In this document: positions 34,709-46,160 of the stretch, piece by piece
How the letters are laid out: every line of letters begins with the position of its first letter
How positions within the stretch are numbered: position 1 is the first letter of the stretch
Source: Rhodosporidiobolus odoratus
Lineage: Eukaryota > Basidiomycota > Microbotryomycetes > Sporidiobolales > Sporidiobolaceae
Direction of reading: 5' to 3'
DNA length: 64,000 nucleotides
NCBI GenBank assembly: GCA_034387635.1
Contig: JAOANU010000005.1
Span: 558,001-622,000 of the forward strand
Made by a program: the position numbers and the translations under genes
The notes under the pieces: generated by a model
Told to the model about the DNA's origin: nothing
Database searches by the model: none
Seen by the model: the letters and a program-made list of their open reading frames with translations, nothing else

Positions 34709-35920
34709 TCACAAACCCCCGGGCCTTTCTCGAGCGTCGCTCTCATCCTGACACGAGGAAAGCTCAGCACTCACTCCATGTCCCGCCGCCGCGTTCAAAT
34801 CTCCCGAATGACTAGCGACCATCCCAACCTCCCCCCTCCCCTTCCTCTGCTCTTCGTCCCCATACCCGAGCAGTCCACAAGCTCCGAGATACATCTTCGG
34901 ATTAGGTTTGTAAGACTGGAGAATATCACCGGAGAAGTGGGTTGAGAAGGGGAGGGAGGAGTGCTTGGCCTGCGTCGAAGGGTTTAGAAGAGTCGGGTGA
35001 GTGAGGGATATCGTCGTGCGGGCAGAAGGGGGAAGGAGGACTCACGAGGTCGATCAGTAGTCGTAAGGTCCCGTTGCTCAATGTTGCGAGGATTACGGGT
35101 GGGTTGAGCTCCCGCAATGCTTCAAGACCGGGCTTGACATCGGGCCAAGCTGCAACGAAAGGTCGAAAGCCATGTTGGCGTCCTGTGTACTCCCAGATGG
35201 TGAGCGTAAAAATAAGGCCAAGAGCGAACCATTCAGTCTGTGCCACATCTGACACAGGTCTTTCCGTTTCTCCTGCGTCGACCATGTTTCCGCAATGGAG
35301 GTATACATAGGAGCTTCTAGTAGCGCATTCAGAATCTAGGAGAGCGAAGGGAGACTGTCGTCAGTACAAGGGCAGAAGAAAAGGACTCTAGCAGTAGAAG
35401 TAGTGGAAGGAACAGGTACGAGAAAAGAAAGAAAGGAACGGCGCACTTCCAGGTGTAGATCGTCGATGTTTCCCGGTCCAGATGCACCCGCGGCTATCTC
35501 GCGTCTACATACATGAGTGATAAGATTGGTGAGTTCGCGGCAGAGGCCCTAAGGTGACGGGCAGAAAGAAGGAAAATCGGCTCACGTTCTCTTCATGTAC
35601 CCCCCTCTCCACCGCCTCGTAAATTTCAACCAATCGACCTCTGCACCCTCCCAGCATCACAAGCAAAGGTTCAGCCGCTTGTATCCCTTTCCGCCGCCGA
35701 AAGAGGTCCTCCCCGACCCTGGGACAAGTAGATAACAGGGATCCGCACCTTTATCAGCCTCTTGTTTGCCACTCCCCTCTTCTCCTCCTCCTACCTGACT
35801 AGTCTTCTCCCATTCCTCCTCCAACATCGTCGTCACGCTCCCCTCCCAATCTACCAGAGTCCCGAAAGTGTCAAACAGCAAAGCACGGATGTTGGTCAGC
35901 GGTCGAGGGTCGGTAGACAT
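34709..35920 (-). CDS. Haloacid-dehalogenase-like hydrolase (type II HAD)
   Basis: HAD phosphatase/dehalogenase fold. The start at 35918-35920 gives MSTDPRPLTNIRALLFDTFGTLVDW with motif I DxFGT. Later exons carry MYTSIAETW, WPDVKPGLEALREL, LSNGTLRLLIDL (motif II), then SYKPNPKMYLGACGLLG (motif III Lys) and VGMVASHSGDLNAA (motif IV). This order matches L-2-haloacid dehalogenase-like fungal proteins; the Asp-Thr-Phe-Gly start fits the dehalogenase-type subgroup. At the C-terminus the frame from HG reads through to a stop at 34709. A different frame (34504-34770, ATLEKGPGV...EALEVVGGSFEL) looks more like the family's usual ending, so a frameshift or unusual splice is possible. An upstream Met (36055) would add a hydrophobic anchor. 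Confidence 0.82.
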
Positions 35921-36239
35921 GCTTGACGATGCCACCAGCACGAGCGCGAGACCGAGAAGGGCGAGAAGCTGGTGACAAGGCAAAAGATGGAGAGAGAGAG
36001 GTGGAGGTGCTTGACCAAAGTGGGGCCGAAGCGCTTCAGGGGAGGCGGCAGGCAAGAATCCCGCGCGCCTGGATCAGTACCAACCAAGACAACGGGGTCA
36101 AAGGTAACGAGCAGCAAGCGCGATCAACTGGCGACGGCAGCAAAACGCGATGACAAACCCGCCTGGAACATGGTGCCTTTGGTGGGAAAAAGTGGTAGTT
36201 ACAGGGAGAAAGGGCCATTCCTACATCGACCAACCCAGC

Positions 36240-37076
36240 TCAGAAGTCGTCGTCCGAGTCGTACGCACTCTTTCGAGTGAACTGCCAACGTAATCGCGTT
36301 AGATAAGCAACTTGCTATCCACAAAGAAGCGAAAGAGGCAGATAACCGTACAGTGATCTTTCCCGCCGTCTTTTGCCCACCCGCCTGACCTCCCTGACCC
36401 TTCTCCATCGCCTCGACCTATCCCGACACGATGTATCAGATCTAAGACGAAACGCACAGCGGAAGAAAAAAGGGAGAGCGGGACGGGGGAGGAAAGCCGC
36501 ACCTGATCCAGCACATCAATCAGTTGGTCCTCGCTTACCCTGCCGCGCAGTTGTCCTGACTGGGCCATGCGCATGAGGAGCTGTTCGATGGCGCGTGCTC
36601 GGTCGGGTTTGACAAGGGCTATGCGGGAAACTGTGAGGCAGGTAGAAGGGGACAGTGCGGTGTGAGAAAAGGTCAGCAAAGGACGACGATCGAGTGGTAC
36701 CGCGAGCGATAGGGTGACTGAGGAAGCGGCCAGAGTGTCGGGAGGTCTGAAAGATGGTTCCAGCAGCTGGTAAAGGTAGAGAAGAGACGGAGCGAGGGCA
36801 GAAGGAAAAGGAACGTACGCCTTTCCCTGGCTTCTGCGCTCAGGATCTGACTCATGGCGCCGCGTCTCCTCTCATCCTCTTGAGCCACTTGCTGGGCCTG
36901 GTCTTCTCCACCTTGACCGCCTGCTGCACCCGGTGCACCTCCCATTCCTGAAGGTGGTCCTCCCGAGGCTTGTAGTTCAGCCATGCGTTTCTGCGTACGG
37001 AAAGTGTGAGTCCAGCTACAGGGAAAGGAAGAGCGAAGGGACGTACGGCGCGGATTGCTTCGAGGTCAGAGTCCAT
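36240..37076 (-). CDS. PDCD5 / TFAR19 family protein
   Basis: Small conserved DNA-binding-like protein related to human PDCD5. The start at 37074-37076 gives MDSDLEAIRA, spliced to KRMAELQASGG. Then come a Gly/Gln-rich insert, a helix with QVAQEDERRRGAMSQILS, the strongly conserved ALVKPDRARAIEQLLMRMAQSGQLRGRVSEDQLIDVLDQ, and GKIT joined to FTRKSAYDSDDDF. That last exon (36240-36281) is 42 nt and ends in the acidic tail typical of the family. The Gly/Gln-rich insert after residue 20 is also seen in other fungal members. It is divergent from the RING gene, sharing a 238-bp promoter. Confidence 0.92.
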
Positions 37077-37314
37077 TGTGAATTCTGTCTTGATCAACTC
37101 GATCAACCGGAAGACAGTCGAGAAGAGGGAGCTGTAGCGAACTCTTGGCAGGGTTGTGGGAGAGTCTAGGTGCCTTGTAGACTGACTTGAGGTGTGCCGA
37201 GTGTTGTACAAACGGGAACAGCCATCGACTCTCCCTTTCCTTCTTACTCTCACTACAACTCCGTACAAGCCAAGGTCAAGGTCAAGGTCACAACAGATAG
37301 AAAGCGCAGCCAAC
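37077..37314. promoter_or_regulatory. Shared promoter between PDCD5 and the RING gene
   Basis: 238 bp between the two divergent start codons. Contains an AAGGTC tandem (near 37270-37290, three copies). No TATA box evident; the assignment is positional. Confidence 0.6.
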
Positions 37315-40300
37315 ATGCCTTCGCCTCCGACCAAGCGCCGTCGGACAGTGTCACCTACATCTGCTCGCTCTCCTTCCCCACCTCGATCTCATCAATCTCC
37401 GCAACCATCACACCAGCACAGTCCCCAGCAGTCTACCACCACTCACAGACCTCACATAGCTGGTTTCGACGACCAAGAGGAGCTGCCAGACGACGACGAG
37501 CAACGCAGCAGAACCCTTTCCGCTCACAGCGACCCACCTGACACCGACCCCAACGAACTAGACGAGGAACACTGCGCCATCTGCCTCTCTCCCATACAGA
37601 ACAAGGTAAGCGACCCCTGACCTCGATGGGGTGCGGCCTCGTCTAAACTTACCTCGCCGTTCCTTCCTTTTCCTCCACTCGCCATACATCATCTCGCAGA
37701 CGGTCGTCTTCCCCTGTCACCATGGTCAGTTCTGCTGGAACTGTATCCGAGCCTGGACAGACCAGAGTCGCAAAGTAAGCCTCTCTTCGCATTCTTCCTC
37801 CTTCTTCCTCCTATGCTCATTCTCTCCTGCTGCTTCCGCCAGTGCCCACTATGCCTTGGCCCCATCGAGCACCTGATCCACAACATACGATCAGCAAAAG
37901 ACTATCAGACGCATTACCTCCTCCCGCTTTCGTCCCTCACTTCCACCTCACCTTCCGACTACCTCCCGCCTCGAGGTACTCGCCGCCCTCAAATCCAACA
38001 ACCTCTTCCTCGTCACGCCCTCTACGGACGCAATCGCCATTCTTCTGCAGCGCGACTGAACGAAGCCGACGAGACCACCTGGAGGGAGAGGGAAGAGGAG
38101 AGGGCGCTCGAGCGGAGAAGGTACATTTACCGCGAAGGCTTGTTCGCCAAGCACGTCGCCAGCAATCGCTACACGGGGTTCAAGACGTTCACTCCTCAGA
38201 CCTTTGCCAATAACCCTGAGCTGAAGAGTCGGGTCATCAAGTTTGTCAGGCGAGAGGTGCGGCCTGTCTCTGTCTTCTTTCGCCTGTCCGCGTCAAGTTC
38301 TGACGTTCCACTCGTTGGTTTCCGACGTGTAGCTTCAAATCTTCCCGACAGTCGACATCTCCTTCCTGACCACCTACCTGATCAGCATAGCCTCTCAACT
38401 AGACCTCCGTTCCGCCGCCGCCATCCGCCTCATCTCTGACTTTCTCTCCGAGCAGGACGCCCAGCACCTGGTACACGAGATTACGACCTTTGCCCGCTCT
38501 CCCTTCACCTCTCTCGAAGGCTACGATCGATTCGTGCAGTATGGCAGACCGGAGAGGGCACAGCCCAAGGAGAGGGAGAATGAGGAGATGATCATTGATA
38601 CGGTCGAGTTGGATAACGAGCCGAGGTTTGCGGAGAACATGAAGAGGAGGAAGAGAGAGGAAGAGGAGGAGCAGGAGCGGAGGAGACCGAGACCTTTGCC
38701 GCCTCTGGGACGGGGGACGGGATCGAACAACCTCCCTCCAAGGCCTAGCGACGACGTTCGTCGCGACTCGGCGAGTCAAGACGAGCTATTCAGGCGAAGA
38801 GAAGGAGATAGGGGCTACGGAGGAGGACCTCCACCTCGCACGAGAAGGGGGAGCTCACCGAGAAGAGGTCCGCCGCCTCACCTCGCTCCAGGGAGGGGGA
38901 GGTATCGGTCACCTTCGCCTCTGCCTCCTCCGCCCCCGCTTCACGAACCGAGCTGGAGAGATCGAGATGAGAGGTATACAGGGTCGTACTATGCCTCGAG
39001 CTCGAGTCGGAGGGATTATCCTCGAGGTAGAAAAGGTGGAGGAGGCGGAAGAAGGTATAGCTACGAGAACCGTTCGCCGTCTCGTTCTCGAGACAGGGGT
39101 GGTCGAAGGCGGTCCGCCTCTAGATCTCCTCCGCCTCGTCGGCCCAGCCCACCCCGCTCACGAGGCAAAGGAGGAAGGTCCAGTCGCTCGCCCTCTCCTG
39201 CCCGCTCTCCTCGCCGTTCTCGTTCTCGCTGCCGTTCCCTCCCCCACTCCCACTCTCCGCCACCTAAATCACGGTGCCGCAGTCCCTCCCCCGCTCATTC
39301 TCCTCGCCGCCGCTCACTACCACCTCGACAATGCTCCCCCTCCCTTCACCGCTCTACCTACTCCCGCTCTCGCTCCCCCCATCCCGCACCTTCCTCTCGC
39401 CGCGGCCGTTCCCGGTCTATCACGCCTCTCCGCCGTACCGCCTCTCCTACTCCACCTCCCGACGACGACCCAGAATCCCATTCACAAGAAGCAAACTCTC
39501 ACAAGGAGTTGAACCCCGAACTAGAAGACGCCATCTCCCTCGGTGCTCCTTCCCTCTCCTCCGTCAATCCTACTCCAAGACCTGGAACGCCCGCTTCTGG
39601 AACTAAAGGCGGAAGAGGAGGAGGAGAAACTGAGAGGAGGAATCGCCCCGAACCTCAACAGTTGAGGATCTTTGGAGCTGCGAGGCGGATTTTGGGTAAT
39701 GGGAATGTGGTAACTCTGAGGGAAGGAGGTGGAGCGAGTTTGTCGGCCTCCGTTTCTGCAGGAGTGCCGATTCGGGGCCAAGACTCAGGGAGAGGAAGAG
39801 GAGGTATGGGTGGCAAGGGTAAAGGACCTGAATTGGTTGCGTCGACGCCGCCGAGGGGACCAAAGGCACAGGAGCAGGAGCCGTATGATGCCGTGCCGTC
39901 TTCTTCTTCTTCGAGACCTGATACCCCGGCGGCAGCGGCAGCGGTGGGGGGAAAGAGCCTCCTTGCTCGACTAGGGGCGTTTGCCCCACCTTCGCCTGGT
40001 CCTTCAGCTTCAACTTCCACCTCTCATGTCGAGGGTGAAGCGACTGGTCGAGGCGCCGGCGGAGCTGGGGAGGACCTCCGCTCAAGATTGAAGGAAAGGT
40101 TAATGGCCGAGTATCGGGAAGCGTTGACATCCCGAGCGAATGGGCCGACTCTCTCTACCACCACCGCCAAGGCAGTCGCCGGTGCAGGCGTAGAGAAGGA
40201 TCTTTGCGCCCTCCTTCGATCTCGGTTGCAGGCGGAAAAAGCCCTCGCCCAGGATTCGCGCCCGTCTCCCTCGTCGTCGTCGGGTCTTTCAGCTGCAGCA

Positions 40301-40840
40301 CCGGCTTTCACTCCTTCCTTCCTCTCATCTTCTCCTGCCGACGGCCAATTAAGCGGTGTAGGCGCAGGAGGTAGTGCACGAGCGACCTTTTCGCAGGCGA
40401 CGAGGGATCTGCTCATGGCTAGGTTGGAAGAGGAGAGGTTGTTGGCGCAGGAGCAAATTGAAGTCGAGGCGGATGAGGGCTACTACGAGGACGAGGAAGA
40501 GGTATGGCGAGATGAAGACTCGCAAGTCAGAGCCGAGACGAGCGGATCCTCCATGCAACCCCCTGGGAATCTCCCTCAGCAATCATCTGCTTTCCCCGCC
40601 GCTACCTCGCTCTCTACCTCGAATGCCAGCGCACCGGCCTCGACTACGACTCAGCCGAACGCTTCAGCATCAGATGGGACAGGCGCCGAATCAGCCCTCC
40701 GAGCAGCGTTGCTCGCGAAGCGTCAAGCAGCCGTCGAGGACGAGTTGAAGAAGCGGAGCGGGGAGCTCAAGGAGAAGTTGATGAGGAAGAAATTGGAAGA
40801 GTTGAAGAAGAAGGCGCAGGACAAGGTGAAAGCGGGCTGA
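37315..40840 (+). CDS. RING finger E3 ligase with RS-rich tail (Topors-like)
   Basis: Exons 37315-37605, 37700-37774, 37843-38256 and 38333-40840. The N-terminus is basic and Ser/Pro-rich (PPTKRRRTVSP), with an acidic stretch before the RING. The C3HC4 RING is built from three exons: CAICLSPIQNK, TVVFPCHHGQFCWNCIRAWTD, and CPLCLGPI. After the RING, a conserved helical region (YRYI...TPQTFANNPELKSRVIKFVRRE; FLTTYLISIASQLDLRSAAAIRLISDFL) resembles the post-RING part of Topors/ICP0-like ligases of animals and fungi. The rest is Arg/Ser-rich and low complexity with a Lys/Glu-rich C-terminal helix. Predicted nuclear ubiquitin or SUMO ligase linked to RNA-processing speckles; substrate unknown. Start chosen at the first ATG after the shared promoter. 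Confidence 0.85.
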
Positions 40841-41067
40841 GGAGAAGAGGGGCAGTGGGAAGTCCATAATCATGGAATAAGAAGAAGTCATCTCGCTGTC
40901 TCCAGGATTGCCTCCGAGATGTCGCCTGTTGACGCGGGAACCAGGGAAGTGACGAGCATCGGAGCAGTACCGGCAACCTCGCAGATTTCGGAAGCAAGAC
41001 CGAAGAGACATGGTGAAAAGTCTGCGATAAGCTACACTCCTTTCCGCCTTCCCAACACGCTCTCGAT

Positions 41068-43470
41068 CTACCTCGCTAGACTGACCCTCAACGGAAGCTT
41101 CTGTCCATCATCTTCCTCTCCCACCACGAACGGCCTTGTGATCATCTGAGTGCGGTGCGAAACTTGCAGGTCGTCGGTCCGAAGGCGGAACTTGAAGTCA
41201 TCAAGAAGGACGGAGAGGATGCTACCGAACGGAAGTCGAGGAGCAACGGCGTCAGTGGAAGGGAGGACAGTAAGACGAGGGAACAGGAAACGAACGCTTT
41301 CATCTGGTACATCCTGTGTCGAGAAGGTCGACGAAGACACAGGGCAGAGTCAATCTTGGCTAGTGAAAAGCCATTTTGGGCGGGAGAAGTACGCACCCAA
41401 ACTTCCACCCGATACAAGCACGTTGACCGTGCAAAAAGGTCATCATCCCGCTATAAACCCCAACCTTTCCTTCAATCTTCCTCTCCGGATCCAACCACCT
41501 CTCCGGCCTAAACACATCGACGTCCTCTCCATAGATCGCTTTGTTCATATTGGCAGCGAAGAGGCTGATCTCGATTCGTTGACCAGCTTTGACGGGAACG
41601 TGAGTGAGGGTTTTGTTCGGATCGATGGAGAGGATGGGGACAGAAAGGGGGATGAGGTCGTCGTGCTTTGCGACTCGGGGGCAGGTGGTGACGGTAGGCT
41701 CGAGGCGAAGGACTTCGCGCTGATAGGGAGAACAAGGACGCCAAGTCAGCGAGGGGAAGGGAAAAGCCCTGATGAGTGGGAGCCACTGACCATGGTCGCG
41801 TCGAGGTAAGGCAGGTTGTACATCTCATCTGCTGTCAATTCGTCACGTCCTGCTTCCCTCGCCTTACTGCGGGCTTCGCGCAACTCCTTTCGCACGCGCT
41901 CTTGCTTGTCCGGATTTTTCAAGAGCCACCACAGCGTCCAGTTAATGGTCGCGCTGACGGTGTCGTGACCGGCAAAGACGAAATTCTGCGTGAGAGCAAC
42001 ATGAGTTCGATCCACTGTGGTGAGCCAAACTCGATCGAAGGCTTACCTTAAGCTGAGCTCGCAGTTCCTCAGCGGTAAGCGCGCCTTTTGCAGCGGGATC
42101 GGCTGCGCTCCAGCACTCGAGTCAGAGATACCCTAGTCAGGCGAGGTCGGAGCAGAACAACGTACTGAGAATAGAAAGCAAGTCACGCTTCTTCGCAGAA
42201 GGGTCGTCTTCCGCCTGATCCACCTTCTCCTGAATAACCTTACTACTCTCCTCCTCAAGCGTCTTCAGAGTTTCATAGAGCTCCTTGATCGGTCCGATCG
42301 ATAAGTAGCGGAGCCAGTTGCGCTGGAAGAGATTGCGAATGACCCAGACGGCGACATTGGTGAGGAGAAGACCGGCGGGGTGACCGTCGACTGGAGCACC
42401 GCTAGGAGAGAACAGGGCGTAGAGAGATGTCGCGAGCGCGTTCTCCTTGCGCGCCATGGCTTCGAAGTCGTAGCCGAGTGCACCTGCGAGACAGGGGTCA
42501 TTTGGGAAGGTCAGAAAAAGCAGGAAGGAATTAACGCACTTTTGCCCAGGGTATCCAACGAGAGACGCTGTATCCACTCGGTGACCTCAATCACAGCCTC
42601 TCCCTCTACCTGTTTCTCCCCATGCGTCGCAGCGTCTTCATCGGTCGCCCAAGCCTTCTCGTCGACGGTACCGTTTTCGATACTGGACCGGAAGATGTCG
42701 CGAAGCTATGCAGGGTTGAACGTCAGCGACAGTTATCGAAGCATAGAGAAAGTAAGGCGTACCTCGTAGGTCATGTTGAAGAACATGGGCACCCAGGCTT
42801 TGAGCGGGCCAGGCGTGAAAGCGGGAGCCATCAAGCGACGTTGGCGGCGATGAGCGTCGCCTGCTCGTTGTGTGCGAGGTCAGTCTAAGTATGACACACT
42901 CAAGGGTTATGTCACGTGCCGTCAGCCCAACCAACACTCTTTCCCAGCAACATGTGAACGTTCTCCAGCAAGACTGCCGGTTTTGGGTATTCGTCAACGT
43001 GCGAGTTGAGGACGTAGTTGAGCGCTACCGGATCCGTCAGGAGAAGGTGATCTTCCTGCGAGTCAAACATTTAAAGATCCATTTGTGCTGCTCCACAGAA
43101 AGAGGGAACGGAGACGCGAAGAAAAACGCACGCCCAAGATATGCCGATACCGCACAGCGCCGCCATACTTGTCTGTCCATTCCCGATAAGCTACACCTGG
43201 TTCCTTTGTAAGCAGTTCACGAGCGCTGCCCCAAACCGGATGTTCGGATTTCGGTCCGCGAAGTACACGAAGGGAGGAGAAGCGGTGGCCGACATAGATG
43301 TAATACAGCCAATACGTGACGAATGCGATAGCACAAGCCGAGCTGGAGAATCTGTAGAAGGACGACCCGTGAGCTTTCTCAGCGAGGGAAGGGCGAAGGG
43401 GGAAAACGTACAAAGCGGTTTTGACGGGGTGCGCAAAGGCATGAGCAGCGAGATCAGCAGCACAGTCCAT
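41068..43470 (-). CDS. Cytochrome P450, copy B
   Basis: Paralog of copy A on the opposite strand. First exon 43412-43470 encodes the same MDCAADLAAHAFAHPVKTAL as copy A. The anchor follows (SSACAIAFVTYWLYYIYV), then GDAHRRQRRLMAPAFTPGPLKAW. Key motifs: I-helix FAGHDTVSATINW, EVLRLE, FRPERW, heme loop FLHGQRACIG. After WKFG come the short MYQMKA exon and the last exon ILSVLLDDFKF, stop at 41068-41070. Exon boundaries match copy A where checked. The body is clearly diverged from A (many replacements such as GHETVSTTI to GHDTVSATI), unlike the first exon and leader. Confidence 0.92.
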
Positions 43471-43653
43471 CGCGGTAGCTCAAGGTGTGTAGTAGCAGCC
43501 AATGCGAGTCTACGACGACTTCAGCATCGTTCCCACTGAGTTGTGTTGACAAAGGCGGAAGATGAAACGAATCAGGGGAAAGGACAATAACCAACCGTCG
43601 AACTTGTCGAGGAGCTGCGGGAGGCTTGCAGACCTGTCGAGAGACTCCGAAGG
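43405..43653 (-). repeat. 249-bp block shared with P450 copy A
   Basis: Reverse complement of 21925-22173 with about 98% identity; includes the leader and exon 1 of copy B. Similarity drops right after the first GTACGT donor and upstream of CCTTCGGAG. Confidence 0.92.
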
Positions 43654-44107
43654 CCTGCAGGCGAAGGTTGACGAGGTCCTGTATGTAGTCTGCGTATCGC
43701 TTATAGGGATTTGCGCCCTCGAGGTCACGAGCGGTCGTTTTGCATTGTATCGTCTGAGAAGGCTGTCGCGAGTCGCTGGCCGGGTATCGGCTCGTGCAGT
43801 GCGCGAGAGAGCAATCGTCAGAGCAACACGCAGACGAGCAGGAAGGAAGCGATTAAGGAGAAGGCTTGAAGGCACGCAGGAAATGAACAATGAAGCAGGC
43901 GAATCGAGATTGAATATCGCGGTTCGTATAGTCTGGTCTCGCGTTGCATCATTGGCCAAGTCGCGGGTGTGCATGGAGGGAAGAGGAGGTTGTTAAGAGA
44001 GATGGAAAGGAGGAGGAGGAGGCGAGAGTTGTTGAACCTCACCGCTTCTATAACTCATTGTTGGCTATCGGGAACCACCTTACTCTCCTTGTACTTGATC
44101 TTTAATC
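43654..44107. other. Divergent promoter region, P450 copy B and GAL10
   Basis: About 450 bases upstream of both genes with no recognised gene. A minus-strand frame (43510-43974) extends through it but is leader sequence shared in part with copy A. Confidence 0.5.
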
Positions 44108-45767
44108 ATGGCCTGTCAGTTCCCTCCCATTCCCCGCTCCAGATTCCACTCTTACTATCGCTCATCTTGTTTCCCACTTGACCCGACAACGCAGCTCCAC
44201 GAAAGACTATCCTCGTCACGGGCGCAGCCGGTTACATCGGTACGCAGTCCCTCATATTTGCACACACGGCCACTGCTCACCTGCTGGTCCCCAGGTTCCC
44301 ACATCGCCCTCTGCTGCTTGCTTAGCGGAAAGTTCTCCGTCGTCACCATCGACAAGTTAGTCCTTACCTCCCAGTCACCCATTTTCCCTCATGTGACGGC
44401 GACAAGCGACGCGACCATCCCGTCGGGTCAGCGAGAACTGCGATGTTGACTTCTGCCCTCTTCCCCACCTCGCCAGCTTCTCAAACTCTTTCCCGACTGC
44501 CCTCAAGCGCGTCTCCAAGATCGCCCAGGACGCCCTTCCCGCCGACGCTTCCGAAGACGAGAGGAAGGCATGCGAGATCGACGTTGTCCGCGGTGACATC
44601 TCCCTCAAATCCGACATCGACAAGGTGTTCAAAGACTACGAATCCAAGGGCGGCATCTGGGGTGTCATCCACGTCGCTGCGTTGAAGGCTGTCGGCGAGT
44701 CTGGCGAGATCCCGATCAAATACTACGAGAACAACATCACCGCCACCATCAACCTTCTCGACGTGTGGCCTTTTCACTTCGTCTCGTCTTCTTGCCATGC
44801 TCATCTTGTTTTCGCCCTGCAGGTCATGGACAAGTACAAGGTCTACAACGTCGTCTACTCGTCGTCCGCCACCGTCTACGGCGCCCCCAAATCCGTCCCC
44901 ATTCTCGAATCCTTCTCCCTCCAACCCGAATCGTGCTACGGCCGCACGAAGATGATGTCCGAGTTAATCCTCAAGGATGTCTGCGATTCTGACCCGTCCA
45001 AGTGGCGCGCGATCGGTCTCCGCTACTTCAACCCGGCAGGCGCTCACCCGTCTGGTCAGATTGGTGAGGACCCGAGGGGCAAGCCCGGTAACCTTCTCCC
45101 GCTTTTGGCTCAGATGGCGGTTGGAAAATTCCCCGAAGGTCTCAAGGTGTTTGGTAACGACTACCCGACGGTTGACGGTACCTGCGTCCGCGACTACATC
45201 CACAGTTCGTCCCGCTTTGCCCTCCTTTTTTGTGCCTTCGATATTGTACTGACACCCTCCTCGTAGTCATGGACCTCGCACAAGGTCACGTCGACGCCCT
45301 CGCTGCCCTCCCCAACGACGACATCTACTCCAACCAGGCCGCCGGCTCTGGCTTTGGCGGATCGGGAGGCAAGTACAAGGCTTACAACCTCGGAAAGGGC
45401 AAGGGTATGAGTGTCCTGCAAATGGTAGATGCCATGGAGAAGGCTTCTGGCTTCACCTACAAGAAGGAGATTGTGGGCCGTCGGTGCGTTGCGCTCTTCA
45501 CGTCCGGCTCACCCATGATCCCGGGTCTTGATCTGGTTTTTCGATTACCTGCAGCACTGGTGACGTTCCCGAGCTTGTCGCGGACCCCGCCCTTGCGGAG
45601 AAGGAGCTTGGCTTCAAGGCCAAGTACAACCTTGAGGAGATGTGCCGGGACCAGTGGAACTGGCAATCGTGCGTCCTCTCTCCTCCTCCCCCCCCTTCTC
45701 CTCCATATGCTGACAGCACATCACTGCGTATAGCAACAACCCGCAAGGTTATGAAGGCCAGGAGTAA
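44108..45767 (+). CDS. GAL10: UDP-glucose 4-epimerase
   Basis: Leloir-pathway enzyme that interconverts UDP-galactose and UDP-glucose with bound NAD. The first exon is only 7 nt (44108-44114, ATG GCC T); exon 2 starts at 44195, giving [20 protein letters not shown] with the GxxGxxG NAD motif at residues 12-18. Later: [32 protein letters not shown] with the catalytic Ser/Thr, and CYGRTK with the YxxxK pair. Next come [36 protein letters not shown] and the ending [13 protein letters not shown]. Stop at 45765-45767. Length about 375 aa: an epimerase only, without the aldose 1-epimerase domain fused to Gal10 of budding yeast. Confidence 0.96.
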
Positions 45768-46160
45768 ACCCCCTCTTCCTCAATCCTTCTCTTCTTCTCG
45801 CTTCCCCTCGTCCCATCGTGTTTAGCCCTCTCTTCCAAAGCTGTGCATCTTTTTGTGCCCCATCCCCATTCTCTCATCTCTTGCCCATTCTTACTCAAAC
45901 TCAGCGTGCGTATTACCCCACTCCCCTCCGCCCCTCTTATACAGGCAATTGCAAGAAAGACCGATTTGCGGATCCGACTGCGAGAGCCTCAACATCGTCT
46001 CGATGACGAAAAAAGGAAGGAGCAAACGTGTATCGATGCATCCGCTTCACATAGAGCTACACAACAGACCCAAAAAATAGTGGTGCAAAATACGGAGATC
46101 GGCGAATCATACAAATGCTTGTGACTGAGCAGCTATGTAGTCGATACCAGCTCGACTGTC
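45768..46160. other. Intergenic, convergent 3' ends
   Basis: About 390 bases between GAL10 and the senescence-domain gene; no gene seen. Confidence 0.6.

Noticed and set aside
34745..34771. 27-nt GTGAGT...TCAG intron in the HAD gene
   Set aside because: Too short for a spliceosomal intron and it does not bring the better frame into register.
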